Assembly: GCF_027111315.2 (NCBI RefSeq)
Contig: NZ_CP114289.2
Span: forward strand, 3,472,001-3,536,000
Direction of reading: 5' to 3'
From: Flavobacterium limnophilum
Lineage (GTDB): Bacteria > Bacteroidota > Bacteroidia > Flavobacteriales > Flavobacteriaceae
Length of the DNA stretch: 64,000 bases
Under the pieces are notes generated by a model. It searched no databases. It saw nothing but the letters and a program-made list of their open reading frames with translations, and was not told where the DNA came from. This document shows, in pieces, positions 1 to 8,008 of this stretch (the first letter of the stretch is position 1; the number at the start of each line of letters is the position of its first letter). A program made the position numbers and the translations under genes.

Positions 1-143
1 AAAAAAGTAGATTTCCCGCAACCCGAAGGCCCGATCAAGGCGGTTACTTTATTGGCCGGAATCTGCATCGAAATTTCCTTCAACGCTTTTTTCTCGCCGT
101 AGTACAATGACAAATCATTAACCTGTATTTTTATATCTCTCAT
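1..143 (-). CDS. pstB: Phosphate ABC transporter ATPase PstB (N-terminal part)
   Basis: Only the first 47 codons are in the window; the gene runs off the left edge. The start is the ATG complementary to 141-143, giving [20 protein letters not shown], followed by a Walker A motif (GPSGCGKST) at about residues 36-44. PstB hydrolyses ATP to power phosphate import through PstA/PstC. It is the last visible gene of a minus-strand pstS-pstC-pstA-pstB series. About 165 bp separate it from pstA, much of it a palindromic repeat, so its coupling to pstA may be altered. Assignment is by the motif plus its position after pstA. Confidence 0.9.
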   Translation of the reverse strand, partial: MRDIKIQVNDLSLYYGEKKALKEISMQIPANKVTALIGPSGCGKSTF

Positions 144-176
144 TTTATTTTTGTTAAAACTATCCAACTTTTCTTT

Positions 177-307
177 GCCACAAAGGCACAAAGACACGAA
201 TTTTATTATTTAAAACATATTTTTATTGATTTCTGCCACAAAGACAAATAAGTACAAATTTTAATTATTTAAAACCTATTTACTTTGTGACTTTGCGACT
301 TTGTGGC
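177..307. repeat. Inverted repeat element (TTTGTGGC family) between pstA and pstB
   Basis: The left end (177-200) begins GCCACAAAGGCACAAAGACA and the right end (284-307) ends ACTTTGCGACTTTGTGGC, so the ends are inverted. A further GCCACAAAGACA copy lies at 234-245. The inside is AT-rich without an ORF. The same family brackets the GxxExxY gene at 52.3-52.96 kb. It reads as a MITE-like or REP-like non-coding element sitting in the 3' flank of pstA and 5' leader of pstB. Confidence 0.75.
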
Positions 308-308
308 A

Positions 309-1253
309 TCATTTTGCTTTTCTTCTAATTCTGGATCTGATAATTACTGCCACCAAATTTAAAGATAATGTAAGAATTAACAATACCAAAGTGGTTGCAA
401 ACTGAATTGGCATTGTTTTCTCCACATCCGAAGACTGGGTTGACATGATGTAAACATGGTAGCCCAAATTCATGAATTGGTCGCTCAAAGAACCCGGCAA
501 TGTGGCCAAATAATAAGCAGCTCCAGTAAACAATATAGGAGCAACTTCGCCGGCGCCTCTACTCACGGCAAGAATTGTTCCCGTCATGATTCCAGAAATA
601 GAACCCGGAAAAACCACTTTTTTAATGGTTTGCCACTTGGTCGCACCCAATGCCAAACTGGCTTCTCTTAATTCTCTTGGAATTGTTTTAAGTGATTCTT
701 CCACCGAAACGATAATTACGGGAAGCGTCAATAATGCCATTGTCAAACTGGCCCAAAGAATATTGGGTTGTCCCCAATGCAATTCGCCGTCATTGAAAGC
801 AGAATCCATTCCGGTTCCCACAAATTGGATGAAAAAACCAAGACCAAAAAGTCCAAAAATTATCGAAGGCACTACCGCCAATGTTCTGATGGAAAATCGA
901 ACCGCTGCCGCAAATTTGGAACTTTCGTGCGCATATTCCGTTAAATAAATAGCCGTTATTGTCCCGAAAGGAACGGCCGCAATAGACATCACGATAACCA
1001 ATATAAAAGTTCCAATCAAGGCTGGAAATATCCCTCCTTTGGTCATTCCGTCGGTTGGAAAAGAACTGATGAATTCCCAAGAAAATTTCTCGCGTCCTTG
1101 ATAAATTATGATCCCCAAGATGATGAACAAAATGGCGATAATCAAAATAACCGCAATTTGGGTCAATCCCACAACTGCTTTTTCTTTAATGTCTTTTCCC
1201 TTGCCATTCGTCTTGGCAAAAGGATTTTCCGATATGCTAATTGTATTTCCCAT
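309..1253 (-). CDS. pstA: Phosphate ABC transporter permease PstA
   Basis: 314 residues, normal for PstA. An N-terminal membrane segment (about 28-50) precedes a periplasmic stretch and then the BPD-type permease core with several more membrane spans. The cytoplasmic EAA loop is visible (REASLALGATKWQTIKKVVFP, about residues 195-215), the contact site for the PstB ATPase. It starts 2 nt after the pstC stop codon, so the two are surely co-transcribed and probably translationally coupled. It forms the inner-membrane phosphate channel with PstC. Confidence 0.95.
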   Translation of the reverse strand: MGNTISISENPFAKTNGKGKDIKEKAVVGLTQIAVILIIAILFIILGIIIYQGREKFSWEFISSFPTDGMTKGGIFPALIGTFILVIVMSIAAVPFGTITAIYLTEYAHESSKFAAAVRFSIRTLAVVPSIIFGLFGLGFFIQFVGTGMDSAFNDGELHWGQPNILWASLTMALLTLPVIIVSVEESLKTIPRELREASLALGATKWQTIKKVVFPGSISGIMTGTILAVSRGAGEVAPILFTGAAYYLATLPGSLSDQFMNLGYHVYIMSTQSSDVEKTMPIQFATTLVLLILTLSLNLVAVIIRSRIRRKAK

Positions 1254-1255
1254 GT

Positions 1256-2491
1256 TTATTTACCTTGGAATTTTTTGATTAATCTTCCCTTAACATAAAA
1301 TTCTGCCACTGCATTTAATATGAAGGAGAAAATGAAAAGTAACGATCCAATGAAAAACAAAACGCTGTAATGGGTTTCTCCAAAAACAGTTTCCGCCATT
1401 TCAGAACCAATTGTTGCCGCAAAAGTTCGCACACTTTCGAATGGATTTGCGGATAATAATGCTGCATTTCCGGTGGCCATCAGCGCAATCATCGTTTCAC
1501 CAAAAACACGACCCACACCCAAAAGCAAGGCTGCAAAAATACCCGGTGTTGCCGCCGGCAAAATCACCGAAAAGGCGGTTTGTGCTTTGCTGGCTCCCAA
1601 AGCCAAACTGGCTTCGGTATATGTTTTGGGAACTGCCGAAAGAGCATCTTCTGAAATGGTGTAAATAATGGGGATTGCTGCCAATGCCATTGCGACACCA
1701 CCAATAAAAGCATTTAATCTAGAATCGTATCCAAAAATATCTTGGAAAAAAGTAGCCAAAACCATCATGGCAAAAAATCCAATGACCACCGATGGGAAAG
1801 CAGCCAGCATTTCGATGATGGGCTTGATGATTTCTTTTCTTCTATTGGATGCAAAACAAGAAGTATAAACCGCTGCCAATATTGCCAAAGGGCCAGCAAT
1901 CAGCATTGCGATTATCGTCACTTTCAAAGTTCCGATAAGTAAAGCAATCAAACCAAAACGTGGATTATCGGAAACAGGAACCCATTCGGTGGAGAAAAAA
2001 GTACTCCATGTCCTGTCTGCTCCTTCTTTGTTTGCTGTAACTTTTTCGTCAATGGCAACTACTTCTTCCGCAGCGGAATCAGGGTTTAAATCTTCGGTTA
2101 CGGTTCCATAAGTTTCAGGTTCTGATGCTGCTGTTTCTTCAACAACTGGATTCAAATCCTCGGTTGGAGCTCCGTAAGTTTCAGGTTCCAGACTTTCGGC
2201 TGGAGCACCATAGGTTTCTGGTTGACTTTCTTCCGTGGAAGTTTCGGCTCCATAAGTTTCAACTTCGGCTCCCGTGGTTGCTTGTATTTCGGTATTTGCT
2301 TTGGCTTTATCACCAAAACTGAATAACGGCAAAGACTCTTTGAAAACAAAAATAAATATCAGGAAAATAATGGCAATCGAAAGAAAAGCTACCGAAGAAA
2401 TGACTTTCTCGGCCAGAAACTCGGAAAGCCTAAATTGTTTTTTTAAACTTTCTTTTGTGAAAGTTTGCTTGTTTGGAAGTGGAGAATTCAT
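1256..2491 (-). CDS. pstC: Phosphate ABC transporter permease PstC with repeat-rich periplasmic insert
   Basis: 411 residues. One membrane span at about 31-50 is followed by an unusual acidic, low-complexity segment (about 66-155) carrying four ETYG repeats at residues 78-81, 92-95, 104-107 and 126-129, two of them followed by the T-E-D-L-N-P block. The conserved permease core follows, with the EAA loop TEASLALGASKAQTAFSVIL. The insert lies between span 1 and the permease domain and is predicted periplasmic; PstC of well-studied bacteria lacks it. Permease assignment is secure; the role of the repeats is unknown. Confidence 0.93.
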   Translation of the reverse strand: MNSPLPNKQTFTKESLKKQFRLSEFLAEKVISSVAFLSIAIIFLIFIFVFKESLPLFSFGDKAKANTEIQATTGAEVETYGAETSTEESQPETYGAPAESLEPETYGAPTEDLNPVVEETAASEPETYGTVTEDLNPDSAAEEVVAIDEKVTANKEGADRTWSTFFSTEWVPVSDNPRFGLIALLIGTLKVTIIAMLIAGPLAILAAVYTSCFASNRRKEIIKPIIEMLAAFPSVVIGFFAMMVLATFFQDIFGYDSRLNAFIGGVAMALAAIPIIYTISEDALSAVPKTYTEASLALGASKAQTAFSVILPAATPGIFAALLLGVGRVFGETMIALMATGNAALLSANPFESVRTFAATIGSEMAETVFGETHYSVLFFIGSLLFIFSFILNAVAEFYVKGRLIKKFQGK

Positions 2492-2519
2492 TTAATGGAT
2501 TTAAGAATTCATAGATATA

Positions 2520-2553
2520 AAAAATCCCTCCCTAATGAAAGAGAGGGATTTTT
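2520..2553 (-). terminator. Hairpin between pstS and pstC
   Basis: AAAAATCCCTC at 2520-2530 pairs with GAGGGATTTTT at 2543-2553, leaving a T-run on the minus strand. It lies just after the pstS stop. A leaky terminator here would give more PstS than permease, a usual arrangement for binding-protein transporters. Confidence 0.75.
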
Positions 2554-2562
2554 GTACTTTGA

Positions 2563-3396
2563 TTATTTTACTGGAAAATATCCTACTGTTGCAATCATTT
2601 TTTGACCCTCTGGACTCAAAATCCAATCGATGAATTTTTTTGTATCGCCAGTTGGTTTCGATTTCAAATACATGTACAAGTATCTTGAAATTGGATAGGT
2701 TTTGTTTTTTATGGTAGCTTCCGTTGGCAAAACACCTTTGCTTTTGGCGTCTTTTTTTACTTTGCAATCTTTTACTCCTTCAGCATAAGCGGCTCCACCG
2801 TAACCAATGCTGTATTTGTCTTTTTTTACTGCATTTACAATCGCTGCAGTTCCAGGCAAAGTTTGACAAGCTGGTGAAAAATCTCCTTTAACCACGTGTT
2901 CTTTGAAGAATTCAAAAGTTCCCGAACTGCTTTCTCTTCCGTACAATTGGATTTTGGCATCAACTCCACCCACTTGTTTCCAGTTGGTTATTTTACCCGA
3001 GAAAATATCCCCAATTTGTTGAACCGTCAATTCTGAAACCGTATTTCCTTTGTTCAAGAAAACAGACAATCCGTCTTTGGCACAAGCGATTTCAACACCA
3101 CTTTTGTTGTATTTTGCCTTGATTTTTTCCAATTCTGCCGGTTTGATTGGACGACTTGAGTTAGCAATATCCGTAGAACCGTTGATCAATGCCGCAAGCC
3201 CAACTCCGGATCCACCACCAGTAACCTGAATAGTTGTTTCTGGGTGTTTTTTCATATAGGCTTCAGCCCATTGTTGTGATAAAATCACCATGGTATCCGA
3301 ACCTTTAATCGTTATTTTACTCAAAGTAGTAAACGAATATCCAATAGTCATCACGACTACCAAAAGGGCTGCAATTCTCAATTTAGTTGTATTCAT
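2563..3396 (-). CDS. pstS: Periplasmic phosphate-binding protein PstS
   Basis: 277 residues from the chosen start (MNTTKLRIAALLVVV), which begins directly with a signal peptide; an upstream in-frame ATG at 3438 would add 14 residues in front of it and overlap the Pho-box-like repeat. Phosphate-binding signatures are visible: IKGSDTM near the N-terminus, GGGSGVGLAALINGSTDIAN, and YGRESSSGTFEFF. The C-terminal region (SRYLYMYLKS, FIDWILSPEGQ) is typical of the PstS/SphX group. It captures phosphate in the periplasm for PstCAB. Pho-box-like repeats lie 43 nt upstream. Confidence 0.95.
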   Translation of the reverse strand: MNTTKLRIAALLVVVMTIGYSFTTLSKITIKGSDTMVILSQQWAEAYMKKHPETTIQVTGGGSGVGLAALINGSTDIANSSRPIKPAELEKIKAKYNKSGVEIACAKDGLSVFLNKGNTVSELTVQQIGDIFSGKITNWKQVGGVDAKIQLYGRESSSGTFEFFKEHVVKGDFSPACQTLPGTAAIVNAVKKDKYSIGYGGAAYAEGVKDCKVKKDAKSKGVLPTEATIKNKTYPISRYLYMYLKSKPTGDTKKFIDWILSPEGQKMIATVGYFPVK

Positions 3397-3438
3397 TTTA
3401 AAGTGTATTTTAAATTTTTTACAAAAGTAAATCCCCAA

Positions 3439-3466
3439 CGTTAAGGCTATGTTAAGCCAGTATTAT
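3439..3466 (-). promoter_or_regulatory. Pho-box-like direct repeats upstream of pstS
   Basis: On the plus strand CGTTAA (3439) and TGTTAA (3450) are 11 bp apart, and TATTAT (3461) keeps the same phase as a degenerate third unit. Read toward pstS this is TTAACA-N5-TTAACG, the layout known for PhoP/PhoB-type response-regulator sites. It lies 43 nt from the pstS start, nearly the same distance as the porin array. PhoB binding is inferred. Confidence 0.65.
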
Positions 3467-3588
3467 TCAATCTTTACTATTTGGGTAGTTTTTACATTAA
3501 TTTTACAAAAAAGAGATATAACCATAATCAAAGTTAAATATTTACTATTGATTATCAGAACAATAACGCAACTAATTTTTAAAAAAAT

Positions 3589-3623
3589 AAGAGGCTATTT
3601 CACGATACATGAAATAGCCTCTT
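3589..3623 (-). terminator. Terminator after the porin gene
   Basis: AAGAGGCTATTTCA (3589-3602) and TGAAATAGCCTCTT (3610-3623) are a perfect 14-bp inverted repeat with a 7-nt loop, 20 nt beyond the porin stop codon. Confidence 0.85.
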
Positions 3624-3642
3624 CCTATTTATATTTAGAAAA

Positions 3643-4980
3643 CTAAAAGTTGAACTGCGCTTGTAATCTCAACAAGTTTCCTTGTTGTCTGTTGTTTTTA
3701 AGCGCACTGTCTTCAAATGTTCTGTCGGCGATAACCCATTCGGCCACTAATTCGAAAGCTTTGATTGGCTGCCATTCTAGACCTATTTCATAATCTCTTA
3801 CCACATAACTTCTGGCATCTTTTTCAAATTTCTTTCCTCCGTCATAATATTGGAACTTGGCGAAAGGATACAAGAAATGGTGTTTGGCTAAATTAATATC
3901 CCATTTGTAGTTCAAGGTTATGTAACCACCTTCTAAATTAGAAACATCAACTGTATTGGTTACTTTATCATAACGTGGCCCTTTCCCAATGTTGTATTCG
4001 GTTTGGATTCCGAATGGTTTTGGATACAATACAAAAGTAGCTCCCACTCTTTGGTCTACGGTGTTTTGTTTATTAGGAGTTGTCACTCCTGTAGATAATT
4101 CATTGGTAAAAGCCCATTTTCCAGTATAAGCCTGTAATCCTGGCTCTATGATTTGATTTCCAATAACAAAAGGATAAGTAACTCTGGTAACAACGTGTAA
4201 ATTTCTGTTGGCTTCCGATTTATTGGCTGTTTGACCATTATAAGCTCCAAAAGCAAACACACCATAATCGCCCGACCCTTTATATCCGTCTTTTACAAGC
4301 ATGGCAAAACGTTCCCTGATTTCGGCTGGAGCCCAATAGAAAAACGCTCCTAAATCTCTTTCGTTAACTATCGCACTATTCAAACCATCGTTTCGATCCA
4401 AGGTCAAACGGTTTTGGCTTGATTGCAAATTTTCGAAACCAAAAGGAATTTTACTTTGACCCAATCTAACCCTGAATTCTTTTTTCTTGTCGAACGAAAT
4501 ATCGGCATAAGCGTCTCTAAGTTGGGCAAAATGATTCACTCCAGATCCTGGTGAACTGGCAAAATCCGGCTGTATGTAAACATATACATTAGGATGAACT
4601 TGTCCAGAAAAAACGATTCGGGCTCTTCTTAAAAAGAAACCATTGTTTGATTTTGCATCAGGAGCAGTTGAAGTTGTACCCCAAGATTTGTCGCATTGGT
4701 CGCAAGAAACTTTATCGTTAGTGGAAAGCAATCCGTTGTAACGAACTTGCACATATCCACGAATGGAAATTTTATTGTACCAAGCCTCTTTGTCGGCTTT
4801 GGTTTTTTCCGCCTTTTCTTTTTCAACTAGCTTTTCCTTTTCGACTTGCTTTTCCTTATTAATTGAATTGATGGAGTCTAAAATACGAACCACTTCTTTT
4901 TTGATTTCGTCTTTCTTTACATCTTGCGCATTGGCTGCAAATGAAACAGCTAGTAAACTTGCAAATAAAAATTTGTTCAT
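3643..4980 (-). CDS. OprP/OprO-like phosphate-selective porin
   Basis: 445 residues with a signal peptide (MNKFLFASLLAVSFAANAQ), a lysine/glutamate-rich coiled stretch (about 20-65), then a beta-barrel ending in the outer-membrane signature LLRLQAQFNF. Barrel features include FFLRRARIVFSGQVHPN and GQSKIPFGFE, typical of the phosphate-selective porin O/P family. It is expected to let phosphate across the outer membrane. It lies between phoR and pstS on the same strand and has a five-unit Pho-box-like array upstream, so it is very probably phosphate-regulated. Substrate preference rests on family and context. Confidence 0.85.
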   Translation of the reverse strand: MNKFLFASLLAVSFAANAQDVKKDEIKKEVVRILDSINSINKEKQVEKEKLVEKEKAEKTKADKEAWYNKISIRGYVQVRYNGLLSTNDKVSCDQCDKSWGTTSTAPDAKSNNGFFLRRARIVFSGQVHPNVYVYIQPDFASSPGSGVNHFAQLRDAYADISFDKKKEFRVRLGQSKIPFGFENLQSSQNRLTLDRNDGLNSAIVNERDLGAFFYWAPAEIRERFAMLVKDGYKGSGDYGVFAFGAYNGQTANKSEANRNLHVVTRVTYPFVIGNQIIEPGLQAYTGKWAFTNELSTGVTTPNKQNTVDQRVGATFVLYPKPFGIQTEYNIGKGPRYDKVTNTVDVSNLEGGYITLNYKWDINLAKHHFLYPFAKFQYYDGGKKFEKDARSYVVRDYEIGLEWQPIKAFELVAEWVIADRTFEDSALKNNRQQGNLLRLQAQFNF

Positions 4981-5020
4981 TTTGTTTTATGATTTATTTT
5001 TCGCAAAGGTGATGCCGCAA

Positions 5021-5070
5021 TGTTAAGTTAAGGTTAACTCAATGTTATTTAGATGATAATTTAATGTTAA
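5021..5070 (-). promoter_or_regulatory. Five-unit Pho-box-like array upstream of the porin
   Basis: Plus-strand hexamers TGTTAA (5021), GGTTAA (5032), TGTTAT (5043), TGATAA (5054) and TGTTAA (5065) are spaced exactly 11 bp apart. On the coding strand this is five TTAACA-like units with 5-nt spacers. The nearest unit is 41 nt from the porin start codon. The layout matches direct-repeat binding by PhoB/PhoP regulators, whose gene is about 1.3 kb away. Confidence 0.75.
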
Positions 5071-5165
5071 CACGTGTTTTCTTAAAAAAGAATTTTAATG
5101 ATTTTTTATGGAACAAATTTACGCATTAAACTAATAATCAATTGTATAGAAGTGTTGTTTTAGCA

Positions 5166-6233
5166 TTAAGAAATATTTAATTTAGCCTTGGTCATGGTAA
5201 AGGAAAATTCAGAGCCAATACCAAATTCGCTTTCTACATATATCTTTTCCTTGTGGGCTTCGATAATGTGTTTTACGATGGCAAGTCCCAATCCGGAACC
5301 TCCTTCTGAGCGAGAGCCGCTTTTATTGACGCGATAGAAACGCTCAAAAATTCTTGGAAGATTTTGCTTTTCTATCCCTTCACCATTGTCGGTGATTCGA
5401 ACCAACACTTTTTTCTTGGTCAGATTGATAACACTAACCTCAGTCAAACCGCCTTCTTTACCATATTTTATGGAGTTGACTATCAAATTTTCGACAACCT
5501 GCTGTAGTTTATCTTTGTCTCCTTTCACAAAAATGGGTTGAATGTGATAATTTTCGAATGCGAGGGTGATTTTCTTTTTATCGGCTTTCATTTCCAATAA
5601 ATCAAAAACATTTTGAATCAATTCGACAATATCAAATTCGGAAAACTCCAGATTCAAATCACCCACTTCCAATTTAGTAATCATGTCTAGATCTTCGACG
5701 ATGTAAATCAATCGTTCCACACCTTTTTCGGCACGTTTCAAGTATTTTTTTCGAATGATTTTATCGTCCATTGCACCATCCAGCAGAGTGGAAATATAGC
5801 CTTGTACGGTGAACAAAGGCGTTTTTAGTTCATGGGAAACATTGCCCAGAAATTCTCTTCGGTATTCTTCGCGAACTTTCAACATTTCGATTTCCAGCTT
5901 TTTACCGGTGGCAAATTTTTTCATTTCCTGTGTCAGGGTTTCCATATCAGTCGTTATGGGCTGGTTGATGAAGCTACTCGATTCCAACAGGGAGACATCG
6001 TCGTAGATTTTTTTTACCCTTCGATATATAAAACGCTCCACCCTATACTGTATGACAATAAAGGAAAATGTATAAATGAAGAAAAGGAAAATTGCACCAA
6101 ACAAAAAGATGCTTTTGGGAGTATATTTAAACACCATTGTCACCAACAGCATTACAAATATTGTAGAAAACAGGCTGATGTATAAAGCTGAAATTACGGC
6201 AAACCTGTAGGTTTTTTTAAAACTTATTTTCAT
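5166..6233 (-). CDS. phoR: Phosphate-regulon sensor histidine kinase (PhoR-like)
   Basis: 355 residues. Two N-terminal membrane spans (about 10-33 and 39-62) are followed by a linker and a HisKA domain with the phospho-acceptor H134 in VSHELKTP. The ATPase domain shows the N box (VENLIVNSIKYG), G1 (DNGEGI), F box (FERFYRV) and G2 (GGSGLGLAIVKHI). There is almost no periplasmic sensor domain, as in PhoR. It should phosphorylate the regulator encoded just upstream at 6274-6957. Gap to that gene is 40 bp, so the two are likely co-transcribed. Confidence 0.9.
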   Translation of the reverse strand: MKISFKKTYRFAVISALYISLFSTIFVMLLVTMVFKYTPKSIFLFGAIFLFFIYTFSFIVIQYRVERFIYRRVKKIYDDVSLLESSSFINQPITTDMETLTQEMKKFATGKKLEIEMLKVREEYRREFLGNVSHELKTPLFTVQGYISTLLDGAMDDKIIRKKYLKRAEKGVERLIYIVEDLDMITKLEVGDLNLEFSEFDIVELIQNVFDLLEMKADKKKITLAFENYHIQPIFVKGDKDKLQQVVENLIVNSIKYGKEGGLTEVSVINLTKKKVLVRITDNGEGIEKQNLPRIFERFYRVNKSGSRSEGGSGLGLAIVKHIIEAHKEKIYVESEFGIGSEFSFTMTKAKLNIS

Positions 6234-6273
6234 CTTTCAAAGTTGGGTGATTCGTGCAAATTTAACACAAAAA

Positions 6274-6957
6274 TTACACTTCGAATTTATAACCTATGCC
6301 TTTTATGGTCTTGAAAAAATCATCTCCAATTTTCTCTCTCAGTTTCCTGATGTGAACATCAATTGTTCTTCCGCCCACGACCACTTCATTGCCCCAAACC
6401 TTGTCCAGGATTTCATCTCGTTTGAATACTTTTCCGGGCTTGGAAGCTAATAAATAAAAAAGTTCAAACTCTTTTCGAGGCAAAGCAATTACCAAATTGT
6501 CTTTTATTATTTTATATTCTTCACGGTTGATTTCTATTCCGCCCACATTCAGGGTTTCGCTCCTTGCCTCTTGTTCTTTTGAACGACGCAACAATGCTTT
6601 GACTTTACTTACCAACAACTTGGGCTTGATAGGCTTTGTGATATAATCATCTGCACCGGCGTCAAAACCGGCCACTTGCGAATAATCTTCGCTGCGGGCA
6701 GTAAGAAAAGTAATAATTACGTTATTGAGTTCAGGGATTTTACGGATATTTTCACAAGCCTCCATTCCGTCCATTTCTGGCATCATCACATCCATAATAA
6801 TAAGATCCGGCATTTCTTTTTTGGCTTTTGCTATGGCCTCTTTACCGTTAGAAGCAGTAACAATTTGATACCCTTCTTGGGCAAGATTATATCCTACAAT
6901 TTCTAAAATATCCGGTTCGTCATCAACTAATAAAATCTTTGTATTTCGTTTTTTCAT
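6274..6957 (-). CDS. phoB: OmpR/PhoB-family response regulator
   Basis: 227 residues: receiver domain with acidic pocket (VDDEPD), phosphorylation site D56 in IIMDVMMPEMDG and conserved K in YITKPIKP, then a winged-helix DNA-binding domain (about 130-227) ending VWGNEVVVGGRTIDVHIRKLREKIG and FKTIKGIGYKFEV. This is the PhoB architecture. It lies upstream of phoR and the porin/pst genes, all on the minus strand. TGTTAA at the start codon and TGTTTA 22 bp away may be an autoregulatory site, but this is weak. Confidence 0.9.
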   Translation of the reverse strand: MKKRNTKILLVDDEPDILEIVGYNLAQEGYQIVTASNGKEAIAKAKKEMPDLIIMDVMMPEMDGMEACENIRKIPELNNVIITFLTARSEDYSQVAGFDAGADDYITKPIKPKLLVSKVKALLRRSKEQEARSETLNVGGIEINREEYKIIKDNLVIALPRKEFELFYLLASKPGKVFKRDEILDKVWGNEVVVGGRTIDVHIRKLREKIGDDFFKTIKGIGYKFEV

Positions 6958-7564
6958 GTTAACAGCAATGCTATATTTTGTTTACGAAGGTAAATATAAA
7001 ACAAAACCACTAGATGTGTTAAACTATGTTTAATAAGTTAACCATTTGGTAATATGCCATAAACAAATTAGTAACATTGTCGTTACAAAAAACCTCTTTT
7101 AATCCTAGGTGAAATCATTAATATTTAAATGGCTGTAATTAGGACTTATTTAATTTAAACTGTATAGTTATTTAGAACTCGGCAAGAGTATGGATAAAGC
7201 ATATATATATAGTAACTGTATAGTAACTTTATAGTAACTATACAGTAACTATACAGTAACCTTGCAACAAGTCCTCTATACTACTTACTCAACAGTAAAT
7301 AAGAATTGCAAATAGTATAGCTTCCGGTACTTTAAAATAATTTTCTGCATTCGATAAGAATATTGGTAGTTTTTACACATCAAGCAACTGGATTCCTATA
7401 TATTAGTTAAAGCTCAATCGCTTTTTTTGCTTCAAATAAGTACACACAACGCATTCCTTTAAGTTAATTTAATGGTAAAAAGACCGAAACAACGCATTTT
7501 TACACAGTTTGGTATACATTTTGAAATGTTTTTTTTATATCTTTGACATAACCAAATTTTTACG
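6958..7564. other. 607-bp intergenic region with an 11-bp repeat array
   Basis: No convincing gene on either strand. It separates phoB (leftward) from the first T9SS-sorted gene (rightward), so it must hold both promoters. A TATCTTTG element at 7538-7545 fits the Bacteroidota -7 motif (TAnnTTTG) for the rightward gene. The main visible structure is the tandem array at 7209-7260. The rest is AT-rich without clear hairpins. Confidence 0.6.
7209..7260. repeat. Five tandem 11-bp repeats (consensus ATAGTAACTNT)
   Basis: AGTAAC occurs at 7211, 7222, 7233, 7244 and 7255, an exact 11-bp period. The four bases between units change from GTAT/TTAT to ATAC/ATAC, so the last units carry TACAGTAAC and the first TATAGTAAC. 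One-helical-turn spacing suggests stacked binding of a DNA-binding protein. The core differs from the Pho-box TGTTAA. Confidence 0.85.
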
Positions 7565-7903
7565 ATGACGAAAAATTACTTTTATATTGCCACTTTACTG
7601 GTTTTTTTCTTTACTCTTGGTCTTTCCGCCCAAGAGACAAAGCAACAATCCAAATCACAAGAATCAGCTTCTATTGAAGGGTTGAACTTGTACCCAAACC
7701 CTGTGAGCAATGGCAAAGTATATATCACTTCAAAAAACGACTTAGATAAAGACATTATTATTTTTGACGTTTTGGGCAAAAAAGTACTTCAAACATCCAT
7801 TAGTTCAAAAGAACTTGGCATTTCCAACCTGTCTCCGGGAGTTTACATCATCAAAATAAACGAGGGCGAAGCCACAGCCACCAGAAAATTGATTGTAAAA
7901 TAA
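7565..7903 (+). CDS. Very small T9SS type A sorting-domain protein
   Basis: 112 residues: signal peptide (to about residue 23, ending SAQ), an 18-residue polar linker, and a complete type A C-terminal sorting domain (GLNLYPNPVSNGKVYI ... SPGVYIIKINEGEATATRKL). There is almost no passenger between the two. Such domains direct cargo through the type IX system to the surface. It could be the remnant of a larger protein or a true mini-cargo. Its sorting domain resembles those of the next two genes. Confidence 0.85.
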   Translation: MTKNYFYIATLLVFFFTLGLSAQETKQQSKSQESASIEGLNLYPNPVSNGKVYITSKNDLDKDIIIFDVLGKKVLQTSISSKELGISNLSPGVYIIKINEGEATATRKLIVK

Positions 7904-8008
7904 AGGATTCTCAAAGTTTTTCATAATTTAATGATTTTTTTACATTGATTTTTTCCTACAAAGAAAAAACAATTGTTATATTTGTATAACTAATTTAAAA
8001 AAAATGTT

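Noticed and set aside
3449..3646. 65-codon plus-strand ORF between pstS and the porin
   Set aside because: Overlaps the Pho-box repeats and the terminator; hydrophobic AT-rich translation without signals of coding.
7209..7260. CRISPR-like direct repeats
   Set aside because: Units are 11 bp and contiguous, with no spacers of 30 bp or cas genes.
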